Source of the DNA: an uncultured Thermotogae bacterium
Lineage (GTDB): Bacteria > Thermotogota > Thermotogae > Mesoaciditogales > Mesoaciditogaceae
Assembly (NCBI GenBank): GCA_913056255.1
Contig: CAJXLN010000004.1
Location: 19,446-83,445, forward strand
Reading direction: 5' to 3'
Length of the DNA: 64,000 nucleotides
The position numbers and the translations under genes were made by a program. Shown here in pieces: positions 37,370-47,871 of this stretch. Each line of letters begins with the position of its first letter. Position 1 is the stretch's first letter. The notes beneath the pieces are model-generated. The model saw only the letters and a program-made list of their open reading frames with translations, was not told the origin of the DNA and did no database searches.

Positions 37370-38758
37370 TTGAGTTTGAATATAGACGAATTAACTCCGC
37401 GTCAGATAGTAACCGAACTCGATAAATACATTGTAGGACAAAATGTAGCTAAAAAGTCAGTTGCTATAGCGCTCAGAAACAGGATCAGAAGAATGAAATT
37501 GCCAAAAGAAATGCAACGAGATGTGATTCCGAAGAACATTCTTATGGTGGGACCTACGGGTGTTGGAAAAACTGAAATAGCCAGAAGATTGGCTCAGCTC
37601 TCAGGTTCACCTTTCATAAAGGTTGAAGTTACACGTTACACCGAAGTTGGCTATGTTGGAAAGTCGGTGGAATCCATAATTCGAGATCTCGTTGAAGCAA
37701 GTGTTAACACCGTCAAATCAGAAATGATGCAAAATGCAGAGGAAGACGCGAAAAAAGCGGTCGAAGAACGCATACTAGATGCCATTGTTCCAGAAAGTGT
37801 TGTGAAAAAACAACAGCCTGGATTTCTCAATTTCTTCCAGAATCCACAACGGACAACGATTTCTCCAGAAGCTCACAGAAACGCAAGGGCAAGGCGCAAC
37901 GAAATGCGTGAAAGGCTTAGAAATGGAGAGCTCGAAGATATGGAAATAGAGATAGATCTGGAAGATAACACGCCGATGATGCCTGTTATTGGCGGCGTGA
38001 ATATGGAAGAGATGAACATCGATCTTCGAGACATGTTTGGAAGCATGATGCCCAAGAAGATGAAACACAAGCGTGTTAAAGTTAAGAATGCACGACGCTT
38101 GTTGCTCCCAGTCGAATCAGAGAAAATGATCGATAAAGACAGCATGATTCAAGAAGCACTCAAACGCGCACAATACAAAGGAATCGTCTTTTTGGATGAA
38201 TTCGATAAGATAGTGGCTAACAATTCAAAAAGTGGTATAGATGTTTCAAGAGAAGGTGTTCAAAGAGATCTTTTGCCGATAGTTGAAGGAACTAATGTCA
38301 CGACTAAATACGGTATGGTAAAAACCGATTACGTGCTTTTCATTGCGGCAGGAGCATTTCATCTATCAAAACCTTCTGACCTTATTCCAGAAATACAGGG
38401 ACGTTTCCCCATAAGAGTTGAACTTGATGCGTTAACTCAAAAAGATTTTGAGAGGATTCTCGTTGAGCCTGAAAATTCTTTGATAAAACAGTACAAAGCT
38501 CTGCTCGCAACGGAAGGTGTAGATGTGCAATTTGTTGAGGATGGGATATCCGAGATCGCGCGTATGGCGCACGAAATGAACGAAAAGCAGGAAAATATAG
38601 GAGCAAGGAGACTTTACACGATCGTCGAAAAACTTATGGAAGACGTATCATTTGAGGCTCCGGATATCGAAGGACCTGTGATGGTAAATAAAGAATTCGT
38701 TGAGAAAAAGCTCGGTGATCTCATTAAAAATGATGACCTGAGTTCTTACATACTTTAA
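37370..38758 (+). CDS. hslU: HslUV protease ATPase subunit HslU
   Basis: AAA+ unfoldase of 462 residues that feeds HslV. Starts LTPRQIVTELDKYIVGQ; Walker [13 protein letters not shown]; then the inserted I domain (about 110-230); Walker B IVFLDEFDKI; sensor 2 ENIGARRLYT. The C-terminus DDLSSYIL is the peptide that docks into HslV. TTG start, eight bases after AAGGAGG; an earlier TTG overlapping the hslV stop is less likely. Confidence 0.97.
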   Translation: MSLNIDELTPRQIVTELDKYIVGQNVAKKSVAIALRNRIRRMKLPKEMQRDVIPKNILMVGPTGVGKTEIARRLAQLSGSPFIKVEVTRYTEVGYVGKSVESIIRDLVEASVNTVKSEMMQNAEEDAKKAVEERILDAIVPESVVKKQQPGFLNFFQNPQRTTISPEAHRNARARRNEMRERLRNGELEDMEIEIDLEDNTPMMPVIGGVNMEEMNIDLRDMFGSMMPKKMKHKRVKVKNARRLLLPVESEKMIDKDSMIQEALKRAQYKGIVFLDEFDKIVANNSKSGIDVSREGVQRDLLPIVEGTNVTTKYGMVKTDYVLFIAAGAFHLSKPSDLIPEIQGRFPIRVELDALTQKDFERILVEPENSLIKQYKALLATEGVDVQFVEDGISEIARMAHEMNEKQENIGARRLYTIVEKLMEDVSFEAPDIEGPVMVNKEFVEKKLGDLIKNDDLSSYIL

Positions 38759-38790
38759 ATCAAACGAAAAAATCAAAGGGAGAGTTGTAG

Positions 38791-40107
38791 ATGTTTGAGA
38801 ACATTGATGAGAAGCAAAACGTTAAGACTGTAAAGGTTACTTTGCCTCATGAAGATGTAGAAAAAGCGAGAAATAACGCGTATGCGGATATTTCTAAAAA
38901 TATAAAAGTTAAAGGATTCCGAACTGGCATGGTTCCACGGAAACTGTTGGATGCAATAATAGGAATGGAAAAAATAAACGGAATGGTCAAAGAAATTCTT
39001 GCCGACTGGGCCATGGATAAACTTTACGCTGACGAAAAGTTCCAGGAACTGAACCTCATGTTGCCTCCAGCTCTCACATCGATTGACATGGGAAAGAGCG
39101 CCGACGTGATTTTTGAACTTCACAGCTACCCAAATGTCACGGTTGACTCTGAAGCCATAGGGGAAATAGAAATTCCACCGTTAAGCGATGAAGATATAGA
39201 AGAGAATGTAAACAGGCAACTTCAAAATATGCGTGAAGAAAATGCCATACTTGAACCAAAGGGAGAAGAAGAAACCATAGAGATTGGCGATCAGGTAGAA
39301 GCAGAATACCACGTACTGGGCACTGACAAAAAGCCAAAAGAAGTTGAAATCGTTGTAAAAGATCCCAAAGAAGGTAAGATATTTAGAGATCTTATCGGTA
39401 AAAAAGCTGGTGATACAATTGAATTTGAGGAAGGAACTGGTGAAGATAAAACCAAGTACTCCATGATCGTAAAACGCGTGTACAAACGGAAATTAGCGAA
39501 TTTGGACGACGATTTTGCGAAAATGGTTGATAATGAAGTGCAAACTCTTGCGGATTTGAAAATAAAATTGCGCAAAGAGATCAGAGAATCTCTGGATAAG
39601 ATCATAAAAGAAGGCGAAATAAACGCGATCCTTAAGAAACTTACAGACAAGACCAAGCTTGATATGTCCGAGCATTCTTTGGATTTGTTCATAAATCATG
39701 TGATCTCACGTCAAAAAGAAAAAAAAGAGTACGAAAAATCACTCAAAGACTTCAATGGGAATGAAGAAGCTTACCGTGACACTTTGAAGAAAGAGATCAC
39801 GAGCTATTTAAAACTCAAAGGTGCAGTTGAAAAAATCGCGAAAGAGAAGGGAATAGAAGTTTCAGAGGATGAGATTTTTGAAAAGGCCAAGGAGTACTAC
39901 AAATCTTCTGGAATGAGCGATGAAAGACTCAAAGTTATCCTTTCGAAAGACAAAGATTTCTACAATCGAGTGAAGAACGACTTGCTCCAGCATAAAGTCG
40001 CAGAAGAGCTTCTTAAGACCGCGAAAGTAGTCGTTATGGATGCAACAGAAGAAGAGAAAAAAGAAGCCGATGAGATCCACGAAGAGGAGGAAAAAGGTGA
40101 TGAGTGA
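38791..40107 (+). CDS. tig: Trigger factor
   Basis: Ribosome-bound chaperone of 438 residues. The ribosome-binding loop is [11 protein letters not shown] (about 48-58). The FKBP-type domain lies near 150-235 ([12 protein letters not shown]) but is diverged, and the helical C-terminal domain follows. The last 20 residues are almost all charged and acidic. Co-transcribed with clpP, with eight bases of overlap, as in many bacteria. Confidence 0.96.
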   Translation: MFENIDEKQNVKTVKVTLPHEDVEKARNNAYADISKNIKVKGFRTGMVPRKLLDAIIGMEKINGMVKEILADWAMDKLYADEKFQELNLMLPPALTSIDMGKSADVIFELHSYPNVTVDSEAIGEIEIPPLSDEDIEENVNRQLQNMREENAILEPKGEEETIEIGDQVEAEYHVLGTDKKPKEVEIVVKDPKEGKIFRDLIGKKAGDTIEFEEGTGEDKTKYSMIVKRVYKRKLANLDDDFAKMVDNEVQTLADLKIKLRKEIRESLDKIIKEGEINAILKKLTDKTKLDMSEHSLDLFINHVISRQKEKKEYEKSLKDFNGNEEAYRDTLKKEITSYLKLKGAVEKIAKEKGIEVSEDEIFEKAKEYYKSSGMSDERLKVILSKDKDFYNRVKNDLLQHKVAEELLKTAKVVVMDATEEEKKEADEIHEEEEKGDE

Positions 40108-40708
40108 AAAGATAAAAGACCAAAATGTACCGATAGTTATCGAGACTACTGGTCGAAGTGAGCGTGCGTATGACATCTATTCCCGCTTGCTCAAAGACAG
40201 GATAGTATTCGTTGAGGGAACTATTAACGAGTACACTTCCAGTCTTGTAGTTGCACAACTTCTGTTCTTAGAAGCTCACGATCCGGACAAAGAAATTTAT
40301 CTCTACATAAATTCTCCTGGTGGAAGCGTTACGGCAGGGATGGCCATATACGATACAATGCGTTTCATAAAGTGTGATGTTGTTACAACTGCAATAGGTC
40401 AAGCAGCTTCCATGGCAGCGGTTCTTCTTACGGCAGGTACGAAGGGAAAACGTTATTCACTTCCACATGCCTCTATAATGATTCATCAACCGTTGGGCGG
40501 CACTGAGGGCCAGGCAGTTGATATAGAAATTCGTACAAAAGAGATTGTAAGACTCAAACACGAATTGAACAACATCATCTCGTTGCATACCGGTCAACCT
40601 TTTGAAAAGGTTGAAAAAGACACTGACAGGGATTTCTTCATGACTCCTCAGGAAGCTCTTGAATATGGATTGATTGATAAAGTTATCTCATCGAAGAGAG
40701 AAGCGTAA
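40100..40708 (+). CDS. clpP: ATP-dependent Clp protease proteolytic subunit ClpP
   Basis: Serine peptidase forming the two-ring chamber, 202 residues. Catalytic Ser in [10 protein letters not shown], His in [11 protein letters not shown], Asp in DRDFFMT. ATG start inside the tig end, nine bases after GAGGAGG. Partner ClpX is encoded 16 bases downstream. Confidence 0.97.
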   Translation: MSEKIKDQNVPIVIETTGRSERAYDIYSRLLKDRIVFVEGTINEYTSSLVVAQLLFLEAHDPDKEIYLYINSPGGSVTAGMAIYDTMRFIKCDVVTTAIGQAASMAAVLLTAGTKGKRYSLPHASIMIHQPLGGTEGQAVDIEIRTKEIVRLKHELNNIISLHTGQPFEKVEKDTDRDFFMTPQEALEYGLIDKVISSKREA

Positions 40709-40724
40709 GTTTCGGAGGTAAAAA

Positions 40725-41954
40725 TTGAAAAACGAAAAATTCTGTTCTTTTTGTGGAAGGCCATCATCTGAAGTTAACAAATTGATAGCGGGACCAAAAA
40801 ACATTTACATTTGTGATGAATGTGTTGAACTCTTTCACGATATACTTCACGACAATCCAAAAATGAAATCGGTTAACTCCAAAGATCTCAAACATCTTCC
40901 GGGTCCTATGGAGATAAAATCCGAACTTGACAAGTACGTGATAGGGCAAGAGAAGGCAAAAAAAGTGATAAGCGTCGCCGTTTATAATCATTACAAGCGT
41001 GTTTTTATGGGTAAAAAATTCGACGATGTTGAGATAGAGAAGTCTAACATTTTACTGATAGGACCTACTGGTGTTGGAAAAACGCTGATTGCACGGGTAT
41101 TGGCAAAAATACTGGATGTTCCATTCGCAATAGCAGATGCCACGCCTTTAACAGAATCAGGATACGTTGGTGAAGATGTTGAAAACGTTGTACTTCGGCT
41201 CTTACAGGTTGCGAATTTCGATGTGGAACGTGCTAAGCATGGGATCATTTACATAGATGAGATCGATAAAATTGCTCGAAAATCACAGAATGTTTCAATT
41301 ACGAGAGATGTTTCTGGCGAAGGTGTTCAACAGGCCTTACTCAAAATAGTTGAAGGAACGATTGCGAACGTGCCACCACAGGGCGGGAGAAAACATCCAT
41401 ATCAGGAATTCATAAAAGTGGACACAACGAATATACTGTTCATTATCGGTGGAGCATTCGATGGACTTGAAGAGATCGTTAAATCCAGAATTCAGCAGAG
41501 CACCATGGGTTTCAGTGCTAAGATAAAATCCAAGAAAAATGAAAGTGTCACCTCTCTTCTTAAACAAGTTGTTCCAGATGATCTCGTGCATTATGGGATA
41601 ATTCCAGAATTCGTTGGAAGGTTTCCGATCACTGCTGCTCTTGAAGAACTCGACGAGAAACAACTCGTTCGAATTCTCACAGAGCCTAAAAATGCCGTGG
41701 TGAAACAGTACAAAAAGCTTCTTGAACTTGATAAAGTGGAATTGGAGTTTGAAAATGAGGCGTTGTACGAAATTGCAAAACTCGCAAAGGAGCGCGGCAC
41801 CGGTGCGAGAGGTCTTAAGAGTGTTATGGATGAAGTCATGATAGATGTGATGTTCGAAGTTCCGAGTCTTCAAAACGTGCGTCGAGTGATCGTCACTCGT
41901 GAAACCGTAAGCAAAGGAAAGAAACCCGTAGTTGAACTCAAAGAGTCTGCCTGA
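40725..41954 (+). CDS. clpX: ATP-dependent Clp protease ATPase subunit ClpX
   Basis: AAA+ unfoldase for ClpP, 409 residues. N-terminal zinc finger C-x2-C...C-x2-C (CSFCGRP; CDECVE), Walker [15 protein letters not shown], Walker [14 protein letters not shown], the pore loop GYVGEDVEN and the ClpP-binding IGF-type loop (seen as TMGFSAKI region). TTG start after GGAGG. Confidence 0.97.
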   Translation: MKNEKFCSFCGRPSSEVNKLIAGPKNIYICDECVELFHDILHDNPKMKSVNSKDLKHLPGPMEIKSELDKYVIGQEKAKKVISVAVYNHYKRVFMGKKFDDVEIEKSNILLIGPTGVGKTLIARVLAKILDVPFAIADATPLTESGYVGEDVENVVLRLLQVANFDVERAKHGIIYIDEIDKIARKSQNVSITRDVSGEGVQQALLKIVEGTIANVPPQGGRKHPYQEFIKVDTTNILFIIGGAFDGLEEIVKSRIQQSTMGFSAKIKSKKNESVTSLLKQVVPDDLVHYGIIPEFVGRFPITAALEELDEKQLVRILTEPKNAVVKQYKKLLELDKVELEFENEALYEIAKLAKERGTGARGLKSVMDEVMIDVMFEVPSLQNVRRVIVTRETVSKGKKPVVELKESA

Positions 41955-41969
41955 GCATGGAGGATTAAA

Positions 41970-42956
41970 ATGGCACTGATCCTCGGCATAGAGAGTTCCT
42001 GTGATGAGACATCCGTTGCGATCGTTGAGAATGGAGAAAGAATTATCGCTGAAAAAACCGCATCTCAAGTGGAGATTCACGCTCTTTATGGTGGAGTTGT
42101 ACCGGAGATAGCTTCGCGCCATCATCTGGAAAACATTTCAGCACTTATGCAAATGCTTATGGAAGAATCCAAAACAGATCCGAAGTACATATCTGCCATA
42201 GCGGTCACACATGGCCCTGGTTTGGCTGGTCCGTTACTTGTTGGCATATCTTATGCCAAGGCTTTAGCTTATTCGTGGAATGTTCCTCTAATTGCGGTCA
42301 ACCATATGCTCGGACATCTCAATGCGGTCTTTCTTTTTGACAAAACGATCTCCTTGCCCTGCATTGTACTTATGGTATCTGGTGCACATACCGAGATAGT
42401 GTTAATGGAATCTTTGAGTTCTTACAAGATCCTTGGAAGATCGGTGGACGACGCGGCCGGAGAATCTTTTGACAAAGTTGCGCGGATGATGGGTCTCGGA
42501 TATCCGGGTGGACCCGAGATAGAAAAAATCGCCAAAGTGGGAGTGCCGCGTTATCGATTCCCAAAACCAAAACCAGCATGGAAATACGATTTCAGCTTCA
42601 GCGGATTGAAAACGCACGTTAAGTATTTCCTTAGAGACGAACCGAATGTGAAAAAAGAAGATGTGGCAGCTTCTTTTCAAGAGACAGTGGCAGCTGTACT
42701 TGTAGATCGTGCAGTTAAGGCAGCTGAAGAATATTCCATTCAGGATATCGTCGTTGCCGGTGGAGTGGCTGCCAATTCAGCTTTGAGGGAAAAGGCTTAT
42801 GAATCTTTTGAAAAAAATGGGATTAAATTCCATTTTCCACCATTGAAGTATTGCACTGATAACGCCGTCATGGTGGCGGCTGCCGGTTGGCAAAACTACA
42901 AAGCCGGAAAATTTGCCGATCTTTCACTCAATGCAGTTCCAAATCTGGAGGTATGA
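41970..42956 (+). CDS. tsaD: tRNA N6-threonylcarbamoyladenosine synthase subunit TsaD
   Basis: Transfers the threonylcarbamoyl group to A37 of ANN-decoding tRNAs. ASKHA-fold protein of 328 residues. LGIESSCDETSVAI at the N-terminus, the metal-binding His pair in VNHMLGHLNA, and GGVAANSALRE are all diagnostic. Partners TsaB/C/E are not in this window. Confidence 0.97.
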   Translation: MALILGIESSCDETSVAIVENGERIIAEKTASQVEIHALYGGVVPEIASRHHLENISALMQMLMEESKTDPKYISAIAVTHGPGLAGPLLVGISYAKALAYSWNVPLIAVNHMLGHLNAVFLFDKTISLPCIVLMVSGAHTEIVLMESLSSYKILGRSVDDAAGESFDKVARMMGLGYPGGPEIEKIAKVGVPRYRFPKPKPAWKYDFSFSGLKTHVKYFLRDEPNVKKEDVAASFQETVAAVLVDRAVKAAEEYSIQDIVVAGGVAANSALREKAYESFEKNGIKFHFPPLKYCTDNAVMVAAAGWQNYKAGKFADLSLNAVPNLEV

Positions 42957-43873
42957 AATTGAGATTATCGTATGGAAGTGCAAGGTTTCTTGGACTTATA
43001 AAATCTGGTCCAATTCTGAACATGAAAACCATTTACACATTATTCGGCGAGAAATGTACATTCGATTGCGCTTATTGTGCCCAAGCAAGAACGAGTCGCA
43101 CTTCAGAGGGAATGCTTTCAAGGGTTGTATGGCCGAAATTCGAAATGGGAGATGTTGTAAAGGCCATAGAAAGATCTTCTGAGGTGAAACGCATCTGCTT
43201 GCAGATCGTCTCTTCGAAAGGTGTCAAAGATGAAGCCTTTTATTTTCTCAGAAGTGTAAGAAATTTGAAAATTCCGATTTCTGCGAGTGTTAGAATTCTT
43301 TCCGAGAAAGAGGGTTTTGAATGGTTTGAGCAGGGAGTGGAAAGATTAGGCATCGCTACCGATGTTGTGGATGAAAAACTTTACGAATTGTACCGTGGAG
43401 GAGAACTTAAAAAACACGTTTCTCTTCTCAAAAAGATGGCTGAGAAGTTTCCGTCCAGAATTACCACTCATGTGATAGTCGGGATGGGAGAGAGTGAGAA
43501 GCAGATGGTCGAGTTTATTCAAAAAATGCACGATATTGGAGTGACAGTTGGATTGTTTGCCTTCACACCTATCAAAGGCACAAAGCTTGAAAATCATCCA
43601 AAACCATCGATTCATTCTTACAGAAGAATTCAGATTGCACGATACCTTATAGAAGAAAATTTGGCAAATGTGAAGGATTTTAAATTCTCTGAAGTTGGAG
43701 AAATAACCGATAGCGGCTTCGATATGAAAAATATCCCGGATAGAGCTTTTATGACATCTGGTTGTCCCGATTGCACACGACCGTATTACAATGAAGAACC
43801 CGGCAAGGAGTCATACAACTTTTTTGATAGCATCAAACGTACAAGTTTTGTGGTTGGGGATAGAAAGGTCTGA
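42953..43873 (+). CDS. Biotin-synthase-like radical SAM protein
   Basis: Radical SAM enzyme of 306 residues. The cluster motif C-x3-C-x2-C appears as CTFDCAYCAQA. The barrel resembles BioB (TTHVIVGMGESEKQMVEF). The C-terminus has C-x2-C in SGCPDCTRPYYNEEPG, which could hold a second cluster that donates sulfur. That makes a sulfur-insertion role, such as a LipS-type lipoate synthase, conceivable; I do not have enough to name it. Start is ATG overlapping the tsaD stop, or TTG two codons on, which has better spacing from GGAGG. Confidence 0.82.
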   Translation: MKLRLSYGSARFLGLIKSGPILNMKTIYTLFGEKCTFDCAYCAQARTSRTSEGMLSRVVWPKFEMGDVVKAIERSSEVKRICLQIVSSKGVKDEAFYFLRSVRNLKIPISASVRILSEKEGFEWFEQGVERLGIATDVVDEKLYELYRGGELKKHVSLLKKMAEKFPSRITTHVIVGMGESEKQMVEFIQKMHDIGVTVGLFAFTPIKGTKLENHPKPSIHSYRRIQIARYLIEENLANVKDFKFSEVGEITDSGFDMKNIPDRAFMTSGCPDCTRPYYNEEPGKESYNFFDSIKRTSFVVGDRKV

Positions 43874-43880
43874 ATTGTTG

Positions 43881-45587
43881 ATGAAATATCGTTTTACAAG
43901 TCGAATCTTACTTTTAACGATCTTGATCGTGCTTGATTTTGTAGTTTTGGGAGTACCGTTGACTTTGATAACAGTACCATCTCAATCTTCAGTTTACGTC
44001 AACGATATTCTTGTAGGTCAAACGAATTCAAATGGCGTTTTGAAACTCAACGTGAACTTCGGAGCAAAAATCAGGATTGAAAATATAGGTTATTTCCCAA
44101 ATACATTCTTGTATTCCTCAAATTCCAGGTCAGCAACAGTTGTGGTGAATTTGAAACCGATATCCTATCTTTCGTTGAGTTCAAATCCACAAGGCGCGGA
44201 AGTTACCGTAGATAGCGATGAAACGGTGATAACGCCGACTACGATTAAGATCGCATCTGGAAAACATTCTCTTGTAATATCAAAAAAAGGTTATGTGTCT
44301 CAACACCTCACAATTTACGTTAAACCGTTCAGCAAAGCTTCAAAGAATTTTGTGCTTGAAAGATCGGGAAGAGTGACGATTAGAAGCTTACCAACTCATT
44401 CCAATCTTTACATAGACGATGAATTCGCTGGGATGACTCCCATTTCCACCGTGCTCTCGATAGGCGTTCACACTCTCACAGTTAAAGCACCGGATTATTC
44501 AAAGGCTTCGACTTCTCTTACTGTTGCGGAAAATTCGACTTCCATTTCTCTTTTGTTTAGATTGAAAAAACTCGCGACGATTTCCGTGTACTCATCACCA
44601 TCCAATGCGGTAGTCTCAATGGCTGGAACCACATTTACCACTCCGGCGACTCTTACTCTTGAGCTTGGGAAATACACCTATACCGCAAGTCAAACTTATT
44701 CGTATCCTGCTAAGGGAGAAATAGACGTTAAAGGCAATGGAACTTATGTGATAAAGCTGAAAAGGATCATGGGCTTGGTTGTCTTTACCTCCAATCCTAT
44801 GGGTGCTGCGGTAAAGCTGAACGGAAAGTTAGAAGGACAAACACAGTTCAGCCTTAAGATCCCTTATGGAAATTACTCTGTAAAAATGATAGGTTCAGGA
44901 GATAAAGTGTGGTTCAGTCATATTACGATCGATCAGGGGATTACCACGGTATATGGAGACATGGTGAACACTGGGATGGTACTCGTGAACACGGTACCCA
45001 GCACACACACAATCGTTCACATCGGTCAAATATGGACGACGGTGCCCGCAACTCTAAGTGCGGGAGTTGGAGTTTACAAAGTGGAAATATTCAATCCCAA
45101 TTATCCCATTTTGACACGCTACATCAGTGTGAAGAGTGGTGAAGTTTCCAGACTCTCAGTTTCTCTCGAATCAAAAGCGAAATTGTTCGTATTCAGTAAG
45201 CCATTAAATGCGATTGTCTTCCTTGACGGAAAAAAGATTGGATTTACCCCGCTTTTTAGCATTGATGTGCCAGTTGGTGATCATATCATATCAGTACAGT
45301 GGAAAGATGGAAAGTTGCAAAAGCATCTTTTATTCGAAAAAGACAAGGTGTACAATCTCGCATTTTCCGATCCACATAATGTGAAAGTGAGATTTATATC
45401 TTTTCCGGATCCCGTGAAACTTTTTATCGATGGCAGAGATTACGGATACACACCTTGTTCGATAACTCTTTCAAGGCAAAAACACAGTTATGAAGTTTAC
45501 GATATAATGGGAACCAAGGTGTCAGAAGGTGAGTTTTACGCTACCGCATTTTCATCTAAGACCTACTTCTTTCTGAATGGGAGGTAA
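43881..45587 (+). CDS. Secreted or anchored PEGA-repeat protein
   Basis: 569 residues. An N-terminal hydrophobic segment (about 8-30) is a signal peptide or anchor. Eight PEGA-like beta repeats of about 65 residues follow, each with the pattern (S/F)xPxxAxVxxxGxxxGxTP and a later (Y/H)xLxVxxxGY: for example SSNPQGAEVTVD and SFPDPVKLFIDGRDYGYTP. PEGA domains usually bind the cell wall or proteins outside the membrane. The gene lies beside the SLH protein, so both probably act in the envelope. Confidence 0.85.
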   Translation: MKYRFTSRILLLTILIVLDFVVLGVPLTLITVPSQSSVYVNDILVGQTNSNGVLKLNVNFGAKIRIENIGYFPNTFLYSSNSRSATVVVNLKPISYLSLSSNPQGAEVTVDSDETVITPTTIKIASGKHSLVISKKGYVSQHLTIYVKPFSKASKNFVLERSGRVTIRSLPTHSNLYIDDEFAGMTPISTVLSIGVHTLTVKAPDYSKASTSLTVAENSTSISLLFRLKKLATISVYSSPSNAVVSMAGTTFTTPATLTLELGKYTYTASQTYSYPAKGEIDVKGNGTYVIKLKRIMGLVVFTSNPMGAAVKLNGKLEGQTQFSLKIPYGNYSVKMIGSGDKVWFSHITIDQGITTVYGDMVNTGMVLVNTVPSTHTIVHIGQIWTTVPATLSAGVGVYKVEIFNPNYPILTRYISVKSGEVSRLSVSLESKAKLFVFSKPLNAIVFLDGKKIGFTPLFSIDVPVGDHIISVQWKDGKLQKHLLFEKDKVYNLAFSDPHNVKVRFISFPDPVKLFIDGRDYGYTPCSITLSRQKHSYEVYDIMGTKVSEGEFYATAFSSKTYFFLNGR

Positions 45588-45592
45588 GAAAC

Positions 45593-46510
45593 ATGAGAAA
45601 AGTCCCGATCTTCTTGTTTTTGTTTTCATTTTTCATTTCAGTTATGATCTTCGGGGTTACAATAAACGATGTGGCACCGTCATCTGACCTTTATCCTTAC
45701 GTTGCGGAGATGATCCAAAACAACATAATGACGCTCGATTCGAATGGCAATTTTAACGGTACACTTGTGATAACACGAGCCGATCTCGCCAGAATATTGT
45801 CACGGTTGTTGAACTACATTCAAGGCAGGGTTCAACCAACTGCTCAGGTTACCAACTCATCTGGGCAGTCAAACTCAACCACGAGTGTTAAGCTCTCCAC
45901 AGAGCTCTCTTTGAAGATTCAAAAGATCGATGATGCAATGAAGAAATATTCTGATTTTGAAGCGTACGTTACCAATACGGCAAGTTCGTTAAATGAAATC
46001 GTGAGTGAAATAAATCAACTTAAAACACAACTCGATGCCATGCAAAAATTGGTCGCTTCTTTAACAACGGTTAAAGGTATACCACCTGCAAGCGTACTTT
46101 CTAAAACGATAAAAGAAGTTGACGATCTGAGTGCGAAGGTTGGAATGATGAACTACAAAGTATCCAAACTTGACACTTCGATTGGGAATTTGAATTCTCA
46201 AATGAATTCCATCACTGATTCCTTCGATGCCACTCTTTCTCGGGTAAAAGCCGATGTCTCGAATTTACAAATGAGAATAGATTCGATCGTGAATGAAAAA
46301 CAAAAAGATTCAAAAACGATCTCAAACGCCGTTAGTAAAATTTCGTCGGTATCATCCAGGATGAATGAATTGTCTCAAGAGAATGAAAATCTCAAGAAGA
46401 AAGTTTACTCACTTGAATCGACACTCGGAAGGATTTACGTCTTTCAAACTCTAGAAGCCGTGGCCGTTGTGGCAGCAACTGCTTTTGTCCTCTGGTACGT
46501 ATCGAAATGA
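45593..46510 (+). CDS. SLH/coiled-coil outer-membrane tether (Omp-alpha-like)
   Basis: 305 residues. Signal peptide (1-20), one S-layer homology motif (about 22-80, INDVAPSSDLYPYVAEMIQNNIM), a Thr/Ser-rich stretch, a long coiled coil (about 95-280) with heptad spacing, and a C-terminal hydrophobic segment AVAVVAATAFVLWYV. This is the plan of Thermotoga Omp-alpha, in which the SLH end holds the wall and the C-terminus sits in the toga membrane, but much shorter. Follows the PEGA gene by five bases. Confidence 0.85.
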   Translation: MRKVPIFLFLFSFFISVMIFGVTINDVAPSSDLYPYVAEMIQNNIMTLDSNGNFNGTLVITRADLARILSRLLNYIQGRVQPTAQVTNSSGQSNSTTSVKLSTELSLKIQKIDDAMKKYSDFEAYVTNTASSLNEIVSEINQLKTQLDAMQKLVASLTTVKGIPPASVLSKTIKEVDDLSAKVGMMNYKVSKLDTSIGNLNSQMNSITDSFDATLSRVKADVSNLQMRIDSIVNEKQKDSKTISNAVSKISSVSSRMNELSQENENLKKKVYSLESTLGRIYVFQTLEAVAVVAATAFVLWYVSK

Positions 46511-47871
46511 GAATTCTGTTTGAATCTTCAAATGTATACGACCCCATAGATGGAAGACGAATGGGATCTTTTGTTGTGGAAGACGGCCGTTTTTCACAGC
46601 GTACTTTTGGAGTTGATAGCGTAGAAAAAATCAACGGATACGTGTATCCGGGATTCGTAGATGCTCATGCCCACCTTCTTGAGACAGGTATGAAGAGCAT
46701 AACTCCCTCCCTTGAAGGGCTTAAAAGTTCCGATGAGATAGTCGATCTTGCAAAAGGAACGGATTCGATCGTGTTGCGCGGGTGGGACGATGCGTTGATC
46801 GGCAGTTATCCAACGATTGAAGAGTTGAATAGAGTCGATCGTCCCCTCATCGTGATCAGAAAATGTGGACACGTTGGTGTGGCGAACAAGCGGTTTTTAA
46901 AAATTGCCGATCTTGAATCGGATGATGGTGTGTTAAGAGAGAAATCTCTCTGGAGAGCACTTGATTCCATACCGGTAGACGTGAATGAGCTGAAAAAAGC
47001 GTTAAAGGCGGGAGAAAAAGAATTCTTCAAATATGGAGTCACAAGTGTTCACTCGGATGACATGTACAGAATACCTTCAAACGTTGTTGAAGATGTTATT
47101 TCGAATTCTACCATCGGAGTTCACGAGCATTATCACGTTCATACAGTTAACGAGTTGGAAAAAATTCTAAGCATTCATCCTAAATCCGTTAAGATTTTAA
47201 TGGACGGCTCACTTGGAGCGAGAACGGCGTATTTGAGAACTGAATATTCAGACACCTCAACAAGAGGAATTTTGAACTTTTCATATGAGGAATTTGAAAA
47301 GATAGTTCGTGAATCAGAGCGAATGGGAATTCAAGTGGTTGCTCATGTTATAGGGGATGGTGCACTTGATGTAGCCTTAAAAGCCTTCGAGAGAGCTGAT
47401 GCAGCTCTTCGTCATAGACTCGTTCACGTCCAGCTTGCATGGCCCGATCAGATCGAAAAGATCAAATCTCTTGGACTTTGCGTGGATGTGCAGCCTCAGT
47501 TCTTTGTTTCTGATGAGAAGATGGCTTTTGAAAGACTTGGAAAAAGGGTAGAACATGCTTATCCTTTTAAAAGTCTTATTGAATCCGGAATCCATGTCGC
47601 TTTCTCCTCCGATTCTCCGGTGGAAATTCCAGATCCTTTGGAAGGAATTAAAGCCGCTGGGAAACTCGGAATCAAGGTAAGAGATGCCCTTACTGCTTAC
47701 ACCGTTGAGGGCGCTTATCAAGAATATGCGGAGAATGAAAAAGGTCGGTTTGGTGACGGGATGATGGCAGATTTTGTAGTCTTATCAAAACCGATTGATG
47801 ACGAATCGGCAAAGGTTGTGGCCACTTACAAAAAAGGTAAAAAGGTGTGGGAAAATTGTACCTGTGCGTAG
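46507..47871 (+). CDS. Amidohydrolase (YtcJ-like)
   Basis: Metal-dependent hydrolase of 454 residues. YPGFVDAHAHLLETG gives the first two metal ligands; the later HVHTVNELEK, AHVIGDGALD and SSDSPVEIPDP (final Asp) complete the site. The residues are those of the YtcJ/amidohydrolase 3 group, whose natural substrates are mostly unknown. Its ATG overlaps the SLH gene stop by four bases. Confidence 0.88.
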   Translation: MRILFESSNVYDPIDGRRMGSFVVEDGRFSQRTFGVDSVEKINGYVYPGFVDAHAHLLETGMKSITPSLEGLKSSDEIVDLAKGTDSIVLRGWDDALIGSYPTIEELNRVDRPLIVIRKCGHVGVANKRFLKIADLESDDGVLREKSLWRALDSIPVDVNELKKALKAGEKEFFKYGVTSVHSDDMYRIPSNVVEDVISNSTIGVHEHYHVHTVNELEKILSIHPKSVKILMDGSLGARTAYLRTEYSDTSTRGILNFSYEEFEKIVRESERMGIQVVAHVIGDGALDVALKAFERADAALRHRLVHVQLAWPDQIEKIKSLGLCVDVQPQFFVSDEKMAFERLGKRVEHAYPFKSLIESGIHVAFSSDSPVEIPDPLEGIKAAGKLGIKVRDALTAYTVEGAYQEYAENEKGRFGDGMMADFVVLSKPIDDESAKVVATYKKGKKVWENCTCA

